A DNA stretch of 27,505 nt from Metaruminococcus_A gallistercoris (GTDB lineage Bacteria > Bacillota > Clostridia > Oscillospirales > Ruminococcaceae). The stretch is taken from assembly GCA_904394975.1 (NCBI GenBank), contig CAJFNQ010000037.1, positions 1-27,505 of the forward strand, written 5' to 3'. The position numbers were made by a program, and so were the translations under genes. The first letter of the stretch is position 1, and each line of letters starts with the position of its first letter. The notes below the pieces were generated by a model, which was not told where the DNA came from, made no database searches, and saw nothing but the letters and a program-made list of their open reading frames with translations. Positions 14,590-23,000 of the stretch are shown here, one piece after another.

Positions 14590-17298
14590 ATGAACAAAGA
14601 ACGCGAAACACATGACCTAAATCTGCCTCGTTTTGGCCCATATACCAAACTGTACAGCGGTATATCGCATATTCCAAAGGCAAACGACGGCGTTCGGTTT
14701 GACCTTGCGGTCTTTCCGGGGCTGTACCGGCGTCGGGTAGATGTGCCGGATGTTCGGTTTGAGAGCGGCTATCACATGTGGAAAACATCGCCGGATCTGG
14801 AATGCTATACGGTGCGTTATGAGCTGGAGTGGAAAGACGCGGTCTATGCTGATGTTTCCTTTGTTCCTTTTGATGATACAGCCCGGCTCATCCGGGCGGA
14901 ATGCCGCAACAATACAGACAGCATGCAGAATCTGGTCTTGCACTATATGGCATCGGCACATGATCCTACTCCGTCTTACAGCAACGAATCCATCCTCGGC
15001 TGTGAGATACACCTGCCGCCGAAAGCAGTGCTTCGCATGGCACTGGATTACGAAAGCCTGAAACGCCGCGTTCCGCGTCCGAATGATGGGCTGTGCTGGG
15101 ACGGCCTGCGCCGGGGCGAAGAAGCAGTGAAAGGGTTTGTGAACGGATATGGCATCGGCGGCGGATTTGGCTGCGCATCATCCGGCGGGGCGAGCGCAGA
15201 CGGTGCGGGCGATATGGTTCGCTACTGCTTTGAGCTGCCGGAGCGGCTGGAACATCCCTGCCTTTGTGTGCGTTACCAGAATCAAGGTGACCAGGCCGGT
15301 TGCTATACGCTGTCTACCGGAGAAACCCTTTGTCTCCCTTCTTGTGAGGGGATTGCCATTGCCCAAACAGCCTTAAACAGTCCGCTCGATTCGGGAAAGT
15401 TTGAATTGGCTCTGACCAGCTGCGGAACGGGTCAGGCAAAGCTCGACTGTTTGGTATTGTGTGAACAACAGGACATAGAGCGGATTGATATCCACCCCAG
15501 AAACGATGGGCATCGGCCGGAAATTTACCCAAACGAACAGGAAGGATGGCTGGTGTTAAAATATCCTCATATAGAGGAGTATTACGGCATCGTTTGGGAT
15601 TTTGGTTCCTTTGAGCTGCGGCAGATTGAGAATGACGAGTTGGATATTTTTTTGCGGCACACGGTGCACGACCATGTCAGCTCGGTGCTGAAAGGAAACG
15701 GCAAGGGGCATTTTACCAATGTGTTTTTCCGTCCCATCCCGTTGAAAGAGCACTCTTCTGCTGTTTTATATGGGGCGTTGTGCTGTGCTGCCACCCGTGA
15801 GCAGGCAGAGCAGAAATGCCGTGAACTATTAAGAGAAAAGGCCTCGTTTGAAAAGGTGTGGGAGCGCGAAAAACAGCGCCTGAAACCGTTTTCATATCTG
15901 CCGGCAGGTGAAAAATACGCGTTTGGGCAGCAGCTTATGCAGGCTGTATTGTGCAGTAATGTCGTTTACCCGGTTTACACCCGCGGAAGTTACATCCGCC
16001 ACAATACGCCCGGCCGTTGGTGGGATTGCCTTTACACCTGGGATTCCGGGTTTATCGGCATGGGGCTTTCAGTGTTCAGCATCCAACGCGGTTTTGACTG
16101 CTTGAACGCTTATCTCACGCCGCCGGGCGATGAACAGGCTGCGTTTATCCACCACGGATCGCTGGTGCCAACGCAATTTTACTTGTTTGCTGAGCTCTTC
16201 AATAAGACAAGGGATGTCAAATTGCTGGAATCCTGTTATCCGCGCCTGTTGCAGTATTACCGGTTTTACACCGGGCAGACAGGCGGTTCCACGACAGGGA
16301 ATCTCCATAGCGGGCTGTTGCGACCATGGGACTACTTTTACAATTCCGGAGGCTGGGATGATTATCCTCCGCAAAAAGCGGTGCATGAAAAGCGGTTGGA
16401 ACAGGTCTGCGCACCGGTTATCACAACGGCACACGCAGTCCGCTGCGCCAAGATATTATCTTATGCGGCAGGACTTTTGAACCTCAATGAGGATGCTGAG
16501 TGGCTGCTCGAAGACGCTAAACGGTTCACACAAGCACTGCAACAGTATTCTTGGGACGAAACAGAAGGCTATTTCGGCTATGTTTTGCACGATGAAACGA
16601 AAAATCCGTGCGGTATTTTAAAAAGCGCAGATGGAACAAATTTTAATAAGGGATTAGGTGGCGCATCACCGCTCATCGCCGGCGCGTGTACGGAAAGCCA
16701 GCGAACCGAGCTTTGGAAAAAGCTGCAAGATCCTGACCGTTTGTGGTGCGGCTGCGGTTTGTCTACCGTGGATCAGTCCGCTTCCTATTACCGCAAAGAC
16801 GGCTATTGGAACGGCGCGGTATGGATGCCTTATCAGTGGCTGTTTTTCAAAGCGGCACTGGATGACGGAAAAGGTGACTTTGCGTTTCAAATTGCTGATA
16901 CGGCGTTGTCTCTCTGGCAGGAGGAGTGCGCATTATCTTATCATTGCTTTGAGCATTTTATGATCGAATCCCACCGTGGTGCTGGATGGCATCAGTTTGG
17001 GGGATTGTCGGCTCCTGTTGTACAGTGGTTTGAAAGTTATTATCGACCCGGCACGGTAACGACTGGATTTAATACGTTTGTTCGAAAAGCGGAATTCTCG
17101 CAAGATCTCACCTGCGCGGAGCTGGTGCTGGACTGCACCGAAGCAAAACGGTGTACGATATTAGTTGTCACCCAGCCGGGAGCGGAACAGATCGAATGTT
17201 CCACAGCGGTGATAGATGTGAATAGGCGCTACCCGGGCCTTTGGGAGATTACCGTTGAGCCGGCAAGGCCGGGAGAAGTGCGAATCAGGCTGAAATAA
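14590..17298 (+). CDS. GH63 / MGH1-like (alpha/alpha)6 glycosidase
   Basis: A 902-residue protein: an N-terminal beta-sandwich-rich part (about 1-430) and a C-terminal (alpha/alpha)6 barrel (about 440-840). Barrel motifs are WDSGFIGMGLSVF, GGWDDYPPQ, YWNGAVWMPYQWLFF and GWHQFGGLSAPVVQW. By comparison with GH63 (YgjK type) and mannosylglycerate-hydrolase-like enzymes, Asp590 in GGWDD is the likely acid and Glu788 in HCFEHF the likely base. The GGF-rich stretch near residues 190-205 is Gly/Ser-rich and may be a linker or loop. It has no signal peptide, so it is probably cytoplasmic. AGAGGGGG precedes ATG 14590 by seven bases. It follows the GH43-GH31 pair but has its own promoter and terminator. 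GH63 versus related clan-G families cannot be settled by eye. Confidence 0.85.
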   Translation: MNKERETHDLNLPRFGPYTKLYSGISHIPKANDGVRFDLAVFPGLYRRRVDVPDVRFESGYHMWKTSPDLECYTVRYELEWKDAVYADVSFVPFDDTARLIRAECRNNTDSMQNLVLHYMASAHDPTPSYSNESILGCEIHLPPKAVLRMALDYESLKRRVPRPNDGLCWDGLRRGEEAVKGFVNGYGIGGGFGCASSGGASADGAGDMVRYCFELPERLEHPCLCVRYQNQGDQAGCYTLSTGETLCLPSCEGIAIAQTALNSPLDSGKFELALTSCGTGQAKLDCLVLCEQQDIERIDIHPRNDGHRPEIYPNEQEGWLVLKYPHIEEYYGIVWDFGSFELRQIENDELDIFLRHTVHDHVSSVLKGNGKGHFTNVFFRPIPLKEHSSAVLYGALCCAATREQAEQKCRELLREKASFEKVWEREKQRLKPFSYLPAGEKYAFGQQLMQAVLCSNVVYPVYTRGSYIRHNTPGRWWDCLYTWDSGFIGMGLSVFSIQRGFDCLNAYLTPPGDEQAAFIHHGSLVPTQFYLFAELFNKTRDVKLLESCYPRLLQYYRFYTGQTGGSTTGNLHSGLLRPWDYFYNSGGWDDYPPQKAVHEKRLEQVCAPVITTAHAVRCAKILSYAAGLLNLNEDAEWLLEDAKRFTQALQQYSWDETEGYFGYVLHDETKNPCGILKSADGTNFNKGLGGASPLIAGACTESQRTELWKKLQDPDRLWCGCGLSTVDQSASYYRKDGYWNGAVWMPYQWLFFKAALDDGKGDFAFQIADTALSLWQEECALSYHCFEHFMIESHRGAGWHQFGGLSAPVVQWFESYYRPGTVTTGFNTFVRKAEFSQDLTCAELVLDCTEAKRCTILVVTQPGAEQIECSTAVIDVNRRYPGLWEITVEPARPGEVRIRLK

Positions 17299-17312
17299 GG
17301 CAATTGATGAAC

Positions 17313-17346
17313 AAAAAAGCACAGAACCGAGGTTCTGTGCTTTTTT
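17313..17346 (+). terminator. Rho-independent terminator after the GH63-like gene
   Basis: AAAAAAGCACAGAACC (17313-17328) pairs with 17331-17346, whose last six bases are T. The hairpin begins 15 bases after the stop codon. Confidence 0.92.
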
Positions 17347-17398
17347 CTTGTGGAGATGAGTGGGAACGAAAGTCTTCCCTTAAGGTTTATAAAAACGC

Positions 17399-17896
17399 GG
17401 AGTTTGTGGAGGGTTATCTACTCTAGGGTATAACGGCTAGATATACAACATTAACATATCGAAAAGCGAAATCAGCGTTTCATCGACACAGCAAAAGCAA
17501 ATAACTGTGAAATTATCCATGATAGATGGTATGGATAGCGGATCTTTTTGGCAAAAGATTAATTCAATCGCGGCTGAGATTGAAAATGGTACGATTAGCT
17601 TTGGCCTTGAGATTGAAACTGTATTTTCAAGAGTAAAATTGTACTATAGTGTTTGCCAAGATGTTCAGATCACATCTTCTTTTTCTGAAGAAATGTATGT
17701 ATCAGTTGAATTTGTATTTGATCCTTCAAAATCAAACCCTGACGGTACTCCGGCATTTAATTGGGAACCAGCCATAGGATTTGACTTCGACTTTAACGGC
17801 GCATACAATTCTATGTATCAGGCAACAGGAAATAATGCTGTACTTACAGTAATGCTGTTTATTATTCTTGGAATTGGTATTATTGCATTAGCATAG
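17399..17896 (+). pseudogene. Remnant of a second copy of the 1091-residue ChW/C39 protein (C-terminal domain only)
   Basis: From a GTG at 17507 the frame runs 129 residues, but homology to the C-terminus of the gene at 20083-23358 continues without gaps upstream. Bases 17402-17506 give VCGGLSTLGYNG, a TAG stop at 17438-17440, then IYNINISKSEISVSS. The intact protein reads TCGTLNEFEFNG..., then QYNISVSDGELALSN. The rest aligns throughout: SGSFWQKINSIAAEIENG against SNEFWNVVRGIAGEINEG, and DVQITSSFSEEMYVSV against NVQITSNYSEEMYVTV. Both end in a hydrophobic tail (AVLTVMLFIILGIGIIALA here). Upstream of 17399 the similarity fades, possibly after a frameshift. There is no Shine-Dalgarno before the GTG. 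So this is best read as a broken gene that lost its repeats and peptidase domain. Expression of the short tail protein is possible but unsupported. Confidence 0.85.
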
Positions 17897-17913
17897 TAGT
17901 ACAATATTATCAA

Positions 17914-17943
17914 GGAGGCCCCCGGTATATTTCCGGAGGCCTT
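17914..17943. terminator. Hairpin between the remnant and the convergent WG-repeat gene
   Basis: AGGCCCCCGG and CCGGAGGCCT pair with one mismatch on the plus strand, which becomes a G-U pair on the minus strand. Short T runs follow. It lies between two convergent genes, exactly where copy B has its own terminator (23365-23392). Confidence 0.65.
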
Positions 17944-17949
17944 TCCTGT

Positions 17950-19395
17950 TTATTCCACAATTTCAATACAGCCACACTTACCATCTTTCCAGACCACGGC
18001 AATATTTGCGTCACCATTCATTAAAATAGAAAGTGGTTGATCCTCTTTGGGAGCATCAAAAACAAACGGAACAACCTCGTTCCCATCTGCGGCAATGATC
18101 CCGGCTTTGCCGTCTTTAGCAAGATAAGCATAGCCCTTCTCGTTAAAATAGGTTGCATGGGAATACTCAAATGGGAATTTCGTATTGTTATTCCAATCGA
18201 TAAACCCCCACTTTCCGTCCTTTTGAACCAAGAACATACCATAGTCATTCGAGTAATAATTGTAATAATTATCATAGCTTGGTGAAATTGTCACGCTGTG
18301 GTCCGCCGTAACAAACCCCACCTTTTTGTCTGTGGTCACAACTGCTATATCAGGAGCGTTTTGAAAACATGTGATTTGGTCATATCTCTCATCGGAAAAT
18401 TGATTTTGTTTTAAGTTGTATAGCCGGTAAGTATGATCGCTTTTATCCAGCACGACAGCAAACTCTTTCTGAATGGCGATGTCGTCATACTCAATAGGCA
18501 AGATGGTTTCACCGGATTGTGAAACCAACCCCACTTTATCATTTTGAGAAATTCGGAACAAACTGTCTCCCATAGGTTTTATAAAAAGGCAGTTCTGAGC
18601 AAACAGGATTTTTCCTTCTTTATCATATAAGGTTTTCATGCCGTCTTTAGAAGTACCGACGAAATAATAATTGCCGACTTCATCCGTGGCGATCAAGACA
18701 TCAGTATAAATCGGCGGGACAATATAGTTTCCGTCCTTTCCAATAATAGCCCGATAAGAATTTCCATTCTGCTTCACGTCAACTTTGATGTAGGAAGCAA
18801 CCGAATCCTTTGTAACACCGCGAATGTTTTTATCCGTGGGCAATAGACTTTCACCTGTTTCGTTCACCCAGTCACTGCCGTCTTTCGTTTCTACGATGTA
18901 GGTTCCGTCATGAAGCGGTATAATCTGTGTTTGATACTTAGGCTCTAAGATCCAATTTCCGTCCAAAGAGAGGACACCCCAGTTTTCCCCATCTATCGCA
19001 ACCGTTAGGCTATTATCCTTTTCGTCTGATAATACCTGCTGATAGGTTTGATCAGTCAGGCGGTTGCCTTCCGGAGTATATATTTCAATTTTATTATTTT
19101 CTGCATAGGCAAACAGGTACCCATTTCCTGAATCAAACTGGATTCTGAGGTAACGAATAGGTACTTTTAATTCGTAGGAATCCCCTTGTTTGATATATGC
19201 TCCGTACAGCCCATTTTGCTTAACGACAAGCGCCTGAGCATTATATCCAATTGAAATGGATTCGTATTGAAGATCAATTACGGTTTTGTATCGATCCCCA
19301 TTGTTATCCGATTTTTCCTGTGGAGTACATCCGCTGAAAATAAGGAACATAGAGGCAAGCAAAGGTATTGCTAATGTCTTAATCCATTTCATCAT
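17950..19395 (-). CDS. WG-repeat lipoprotein (copy A)
   Basis: A 481-residue predicted lipoprotein. The signal peptide MMKWIKTLAIPLLASMFL ends in the lipobox IFSGC, with Cys23 as the lipidation site. The mature part holds about eight WG-type repeats of the form 'GxxGxxxxxGxxxxPxxYxxx', for example NWGVLSLDGNWILEPKY, GLVSQSGETILPIEYDDI, KWGFIDWNNNTKFPFEY and KAGIIAADGNEVVPFVF. WG-repeat proteins fold as beta-rich repeats and are usually exported; no enzyme activity is known. ATG 19395 (MMK) follows GAGG by eight bases; a longer frame to 19443 would add a non-signal extension. A TGCTATGAT extended -10-like box lies upstream. It is a paralogue of 23393-24865; both end in KxGKCGC[IV]EI. It converges on the pseudogene, mirroring copy B. 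Confidence 0.88.
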   Translation of the reverse strand: MMKWIKTLAIPLLASMFLIFSGCTPQEKSDNNGDRYKTVIDLQYESISIGYNAQALVVKQNGLYGAYIKQGDSYELKVPIRYLRIQFDSGNGYLFAYAENNKIEIYTPEGNRLTDQTYQQVLSDEKDNSLTVAIDGENWGVLSLDGNWILEPKYQTQIIPLHDGTYIVETKDGSDWVNETGESLLPTDKNIRGVTKDSVASYIKVDVKQNGNSYRAIIGKDGNYIVPPIYTDVLIATDEVGNYYFVGTSKDGMKTLYDKEGKILFAQNCLFIKPMGDSLFRISQNDKVGLVSQSGETILPIEYDDIAIQKEFAVVLDKSDHTYRLYNLKQNQFSDERYDQITCFQNAPDIAVVTTDKKVGFVTADHSVTISPSYDNYYNYYSNDYGMFLVQKDGKWGFIDWNNNTKFPFEYSHATYFNEKGYAYLAKDGKAGIIAADGNEVVPFVFDAPKEDQPLSILMNGDANIAVVWKDGKCGCIEIVE

Positions 19396-19569
19396 CTTGA
19401 TTACCTCAATTAAATCATAGCACCGCCAAAGTTTATCATTCATATATCAAATATCATGATTTATTTTAATTGTATCACCATGCTTATTTGTTATCTACCA
19501 TAATTTGTAAAAGAAAAAACCTCTTTTCCGGGAATACAAACGAAAAAGTATATCCGAAAGAGGATTTTT

Positions 19570-19707
19570 ATGCGAACAACCCAGAAAGACGCGATTAGCT
19601 TCGGCCTTGTCCATATTCCCATTGATTTACACACGGCCATACAGGATAACGATATTCATTTCAACCAGTTATGTAAGAAAGATGGTTCAAGGGTCAAATA
19701 CAAAATC
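19570..19707 (+). pseudogene. Truncated Ku gene: first 46 codons only
   Basis: From ATG 19570 (GAAAGAGGA upstream) the frame gives MRTTQKDAISFGLVHIPI, then DLHTAIQDNDIHFNQLCKKDG and RVKYKI. This matches the start of bacterial Ku, e.g. 'MxxxWKGSISFGLVNIPxKLYxATxDxDIxFxxLHxKD...RxxYxKxC', the DNA-end-binding partner of LigD in non-homologous end joining. At about 19708 the Ku match stops abruptly and the sequence becomes the antisense of a lipoprotein gene fragment, so the remaining ~220 residues of a normal Ku are missing. The frame runs on to 19851 through unrelated sequence. It is a dead fragment; no ligD is in the window. Confidence 0.8.
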
Positions 19708-19766
19708 GCCTGTGCCAACGGGTCGTTTAAAAAGTCTTCGATCGTTGCGCCTTCAGGTACACCAAT
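19708..19766 (-). repeat. 59-bp fragment homologous to the lipoprotein gene at 26367-26425
   Basis: Aligned by eye without gaps, 51 of 59 bases agree with 26367-26425. On the minus strand it reads GVPEGATIEDFLNDPLAQA, against GVPEDATIEDFLNDPLAQA in the lipoprotein. Seven of the eight differences appear silent. It is joined directly to the Ku fragment on one side and to a tRNA terminator on the other. Confidence 0.9.
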
Positions 19767-19776
19767 ATCAAAAACA

Positions 19777-19809
19777 AAAACGCTGGACCATAATGTGGTC
19801 CAGCGTTTT
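19777..19809 (-). terminator. tRNA-type terminator
   Basis: AAAACGCTGGACCA (19777-19790) pairs with 19796-19809. On the minus strand the stem is followed by TTTTTGTTTTT-like T-rich sequence. It begins four bases after the CCA of the tRNA fragment, the normal distance for a tRNA gene terminator. Confidence 0.85.
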
Positions 19810-19813
19810 ATTC

Positions 19814-19863
19814 TGGTGGAGACGATCGGGATCGAACCGACTACCTCTTGAATGCCATTCAAA
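19814..19863 (-). pseudogene. 3' half of a tRNA gene, probably tRNA-Ala (GGC); possible attachment-site scar
   Basis: On the minus strand the order is: anticodon stem-loop UUUGA-AUGGCAU-UCAAG, variable loop AGGUA, T-arm GUCGG-UUCGAUC-CCGAU, acceptor 3' strand CGUCUCC, A, CCA. The anticodon would be GGC (Ala). The acceptor has U at position 70, the place of the G3-U70 identity pair of tRNA-Ala. The D-arm and 5' acceptor strand are absent: upstream sequence (19864 onward) does not fit. A cut at the anticodon stem with the 3' half kept is typical of an integrase attachment site. The T-arm and CCA are secure; the Ala identity is moderately sure. Confidence 0.75.
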
Positions 19864-19984
19864 AAAAGAGGGAGATGAAAAACACCTTGAACAGGCTGCG
19901 CTTATGGCTATTGATGGAAAGCTTTCGAACCATTTGTTTTACATATGATTGTGACATATCTTGACATCTTTACGGAATTTTGAA
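19864..19984 (+). other. Unassigned stretch beside the tRNA fragment
   Basis: The plus-strand frame reads EGDEKHLEQAALMAIDGK, then LSNHLFYI and a stop at 19946-19948. It looks like the C-terminal end of some coding sequence, but I do not recognise it and it has no start. No other feature is seen here. Together with 19444-19569 it makes up the rest of the 640-base gap between copy A and copy B. Confidence 0.4.
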
Positions 19985-20012
19985 AAAAGTTGCACATTAT
20001 CGTGCAACTTTT
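19985..20012 (+). terminator. Rho-independent terminator upstream of the ChW/C39 gene
   Basis: AAAAGTTGCAC (19985-19995) pairs with GTGCAACTTTT (20002-20012) around a six-base loop, followed by a T-rich stretch. It insulates the 1091-residue gene from transcription entering from the scar region. Confidence 0.75.
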
Positions 20013-20031
20013 GCTGCTTTTTAGGGTATAG

Positions 20032-20049
20032 GTGAAAAGGCCTTTTCAC
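20032..20049. promoter_or_regulatory. 18-bp perfect palindrome before the ChW/C39 gene
   Basis: GTGAAAAGGCCTTTTCAC is its own reverse complement and has no loop. It stands 33 bases before the TTG start and just upstream of the Shine-Dalgarno, after a weak -10-like TATAGG. This is where a dimeric repressor would bind, though a small RNA hairpin in the leader is also possible. Confidence 0.5.
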
Positions 20050-20082
20050 AGATCAGCCATACAAAATTAGGAGGTAATTGTT

Positions 20083-23000
20083 TTGAGTGAAGTAACATCT
20101 AAAATTCAGCTTTCCTATCTGAAAAATGGGAGTTGGACGTCGTTTGGAACAACAGCACAGAGTTCTATGGATGGTATTAAAATTCAAACTGCATCAGACA
20201 GTCCATATTATTTGCAGTACCGAACCTGGAACGAAGGAAAAGACGGATATTACTCCTATGTAAAGAGCAATGTCAATGATTACGCAGGTTCGTCAGGAAA
20301 ACCAATCCAGCGGTTGAATATTCAAATTTATAAAAATGATGGTACAAAGCTGGACAGTGGCGTTGTGATTATGTACCGTGCACTAGTGGATGGTGCATGG
20401 ATGCCCTGGGTGAGTAATGCGACATCCGACTGGATGAGAAGTGTAAGAGATAAATATGGTCTTGGCGGAACATTAGACGAGGCGAATGGATTTACCGGCG
20501 TTACCGGAAAAAATATTCAGGGAATTGAACTTCATGTGTTTGAAGAAGGCGAAATCACTGGTGGAAATGAAGATTTTTCCAGTGGGGAAGTTAGCGTTTC
20601 TCTGAGTTATATGTCCGGAGACGCATCCAACTGGCATGCATTTGAACGAAGCGTCATTGCGCAGATGGATGGTCTGAAGATTCAGACAGGTGCAGACAAA
20701 GGGTATTATCTGCAGTACCGAACCTGGAACGAAGGTAAAGATGGGTATTACCCATATGTAACAAGCAATGTGGACGATTATGCAGGTTCTGCAGGAAAAC
20801 CGATCCAGCGGCTGAATATTCAAGTTTATAAAAGTGACGGAACAAAACTGGATTCAGGCGTTATTGTTATGTTCCGTGCTCTTGTAGATGGAGAATGGAT
20901 GCCTTGGGCGAGCAATGCGACTGGTGCTTGGATGCAGGATATACAGAATCGGTATAATCTCGGTGGTACACTCGATCTCAGTAATGGTTATACCGGAAAA
21001 ACGGGGGTTAATATCCAGGGAATCGAGATTCGTGTGTTTGAAGAGGATTCGTTCTCGCCGGGCGTAGCGGATTTTGACGGAGAAGAGATTTCGCTGTCCA
21101 TGGCCTATATGAGTGGTGACGCTTCTAACTGGATCGATTGCAGGAACAGCGTGATTTTTGACTCTGCAGACGGTTTGCGTATTCAGACCGATCCAAGCCT
21201 GCCGTTTTATCTCTCTTACCGGACTCAGAATGAAGGAGTATTCGGATATTATTCCGATGTTTCCAGTGTTGATACTTCTGCTGCGGCTTATGCCGGTTCG
21301 GCAGGTAAACCGATTCAGCGAGTGGGTATTTATGCGCTGGATAAAAGCGGCAATAAGTTGACCTCAGGCGTTGTTGTTATGTATCGTGCTCGTGTGGAAG
21401 GCGTTTGGATGCCTTGGGTGAGCAATGCCGCTCCAGAATGGATGCACAGTGTACATAGTCAGTATGATTTGATGGGTACGCTGGATACAGCCAGTGGTCA
21501 CACTGGCGTTGCCGGAAAAAATATTGATGGATTTGAAGTTCGAATTTTTACCGGAAAATCAAACTATCATCCGGTTGAGAATCTGCCCGGTGCGGAATAC
21601 GCGCCTTCGCTGAGTTATATGGCGGACAGCCTTTCCAACTGGACCAGTTTCAGCCAAAAGGCGACTGCAGACCATATGGACGGTATTCGCATTCAGACAG
21701 ATCCGTCTAAGGAATATTACATCAGTTACCGTACAAAAAATGCTGGAAATTCGAGTTATTATTCATTTGTCAGTAGCCTTGATACTTCCAGCAGCGCTTA
21801 CGCCGGCTCAGCCGGAAAACCGATTCAGCGGTTGGGGATTCGTGTTTACCGCAGAAGCGACGGCGCGAAACTGACCACGGGCGTTGTGGTTATGTACCGT
21901 GTATACGCAAACGGCCATTGGCTTAAGTGGGTCAGTAACGCGGACAGAGAGTGGATGGACAGTGCACGATCAAAATACGGCCTTGACGGTGGTATGGATT
22001 ACGTAAGTGGTTATGCGGGCCTTGATGGCTATAACATTCAAGGGGTTGAAATCCGTGTATTTGAAGAGGGTAATACAGACACACCTTCTTATCAGCCGGT
22101 AGGGGAATATAAAGTTATTGAAAATATTCCACATATTTATCAAAAAGACTCATATCCAACCGGATGTGAAAGCGTTTCTACAGTTATGGCATTACAGTAT
22201 GCTGGAATTAATATTTCAGTTGATAGTTTTATTGATAATTATTTGGATAAAACACCGTACGGTGTCAGTTTTGATCCAAACGAAACGTTTGGCGGTGATC
22301 CGAGGGAAGATAATGGGTATGGCTGTTACGCTCCTGTTATTATGAAGTCATTGGATAAAATATTTGCAGATAAGCCAGGGTATAATGCTCTTGAACTGGA
22401 ACTGATGCCACTGGAGGAATTGTGTTCACTTTATATTGATCGCGATATTCCTGTTATAGTATGGGCAACAATCGGTATGGAATCTGCCAAAATTGGAAGC
22501 ACATGGACTTACAAGGGAAAACAAATCAGATGGATTACGCCGGAACATTGCCTGTTACTGGTAGGGTATGACGAGAACAACTATATTTTCCACGACCCTC
22601 TAAGTAAAGCTGAATTAACAGCGTATAACAAGAATTTAGTTGAAGCTGCATACTCTGCATTGTATAGTCAGGCGATCGTAATTGGTTATGAAGGTGATTT
22701 ACCGGATAACGAACTTATCATAGAAACCAAAAAAGCCAAATTCCTTAGTGTTCTCAAAGAACTTGGTATATCAGGGGGTAAAATAGATTCTGGAAAATTT
22801 GGTCTGTTTCGTCCGTATGATCGCCATATTTCCGTTACATATCAACTTGGTTTAGCAACTGTTACTTATACTTGCGGGACTTTAAATGAATTTGAATTTA
22901 ATGGAGCTCAGTATAATATAAGTGTTAGTGATGGAGAATTGGCCTTAAGTAATGATCAGCAACAACAAATTAATGCTCATTTTGAAACAATTAAGGGGTG

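Noticed and set aside
17507..17896. Independent 129-residue membrane protein
   Set aside because: Homology runs upstream through a stop codon and there is no Shine-Dalgarno before the GTG, so a broken larger gene explains it better.
19570..19851. 93-residue frame starting with the Ku sequence taken as a small gene
   Set aside because: Only the first 46 codons are Ku; the rest is antisense lipoprotein sequence, a terminator and a tRNA 3' half, so it is a chance fusion frame.
19970..19983. TTGACATCTTTACG shared with 23082-23095 as a repeat element
   Set aside because: Only 14 bases agree, with unrelated flanks, one inside a coding region. It is probably chance.
20110..22075. CRISPR array or other short-repeat array
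   Set aside because: The repeats are about 500 bp long, in frame and diverged, so they are protein repeats and not CRISPR.
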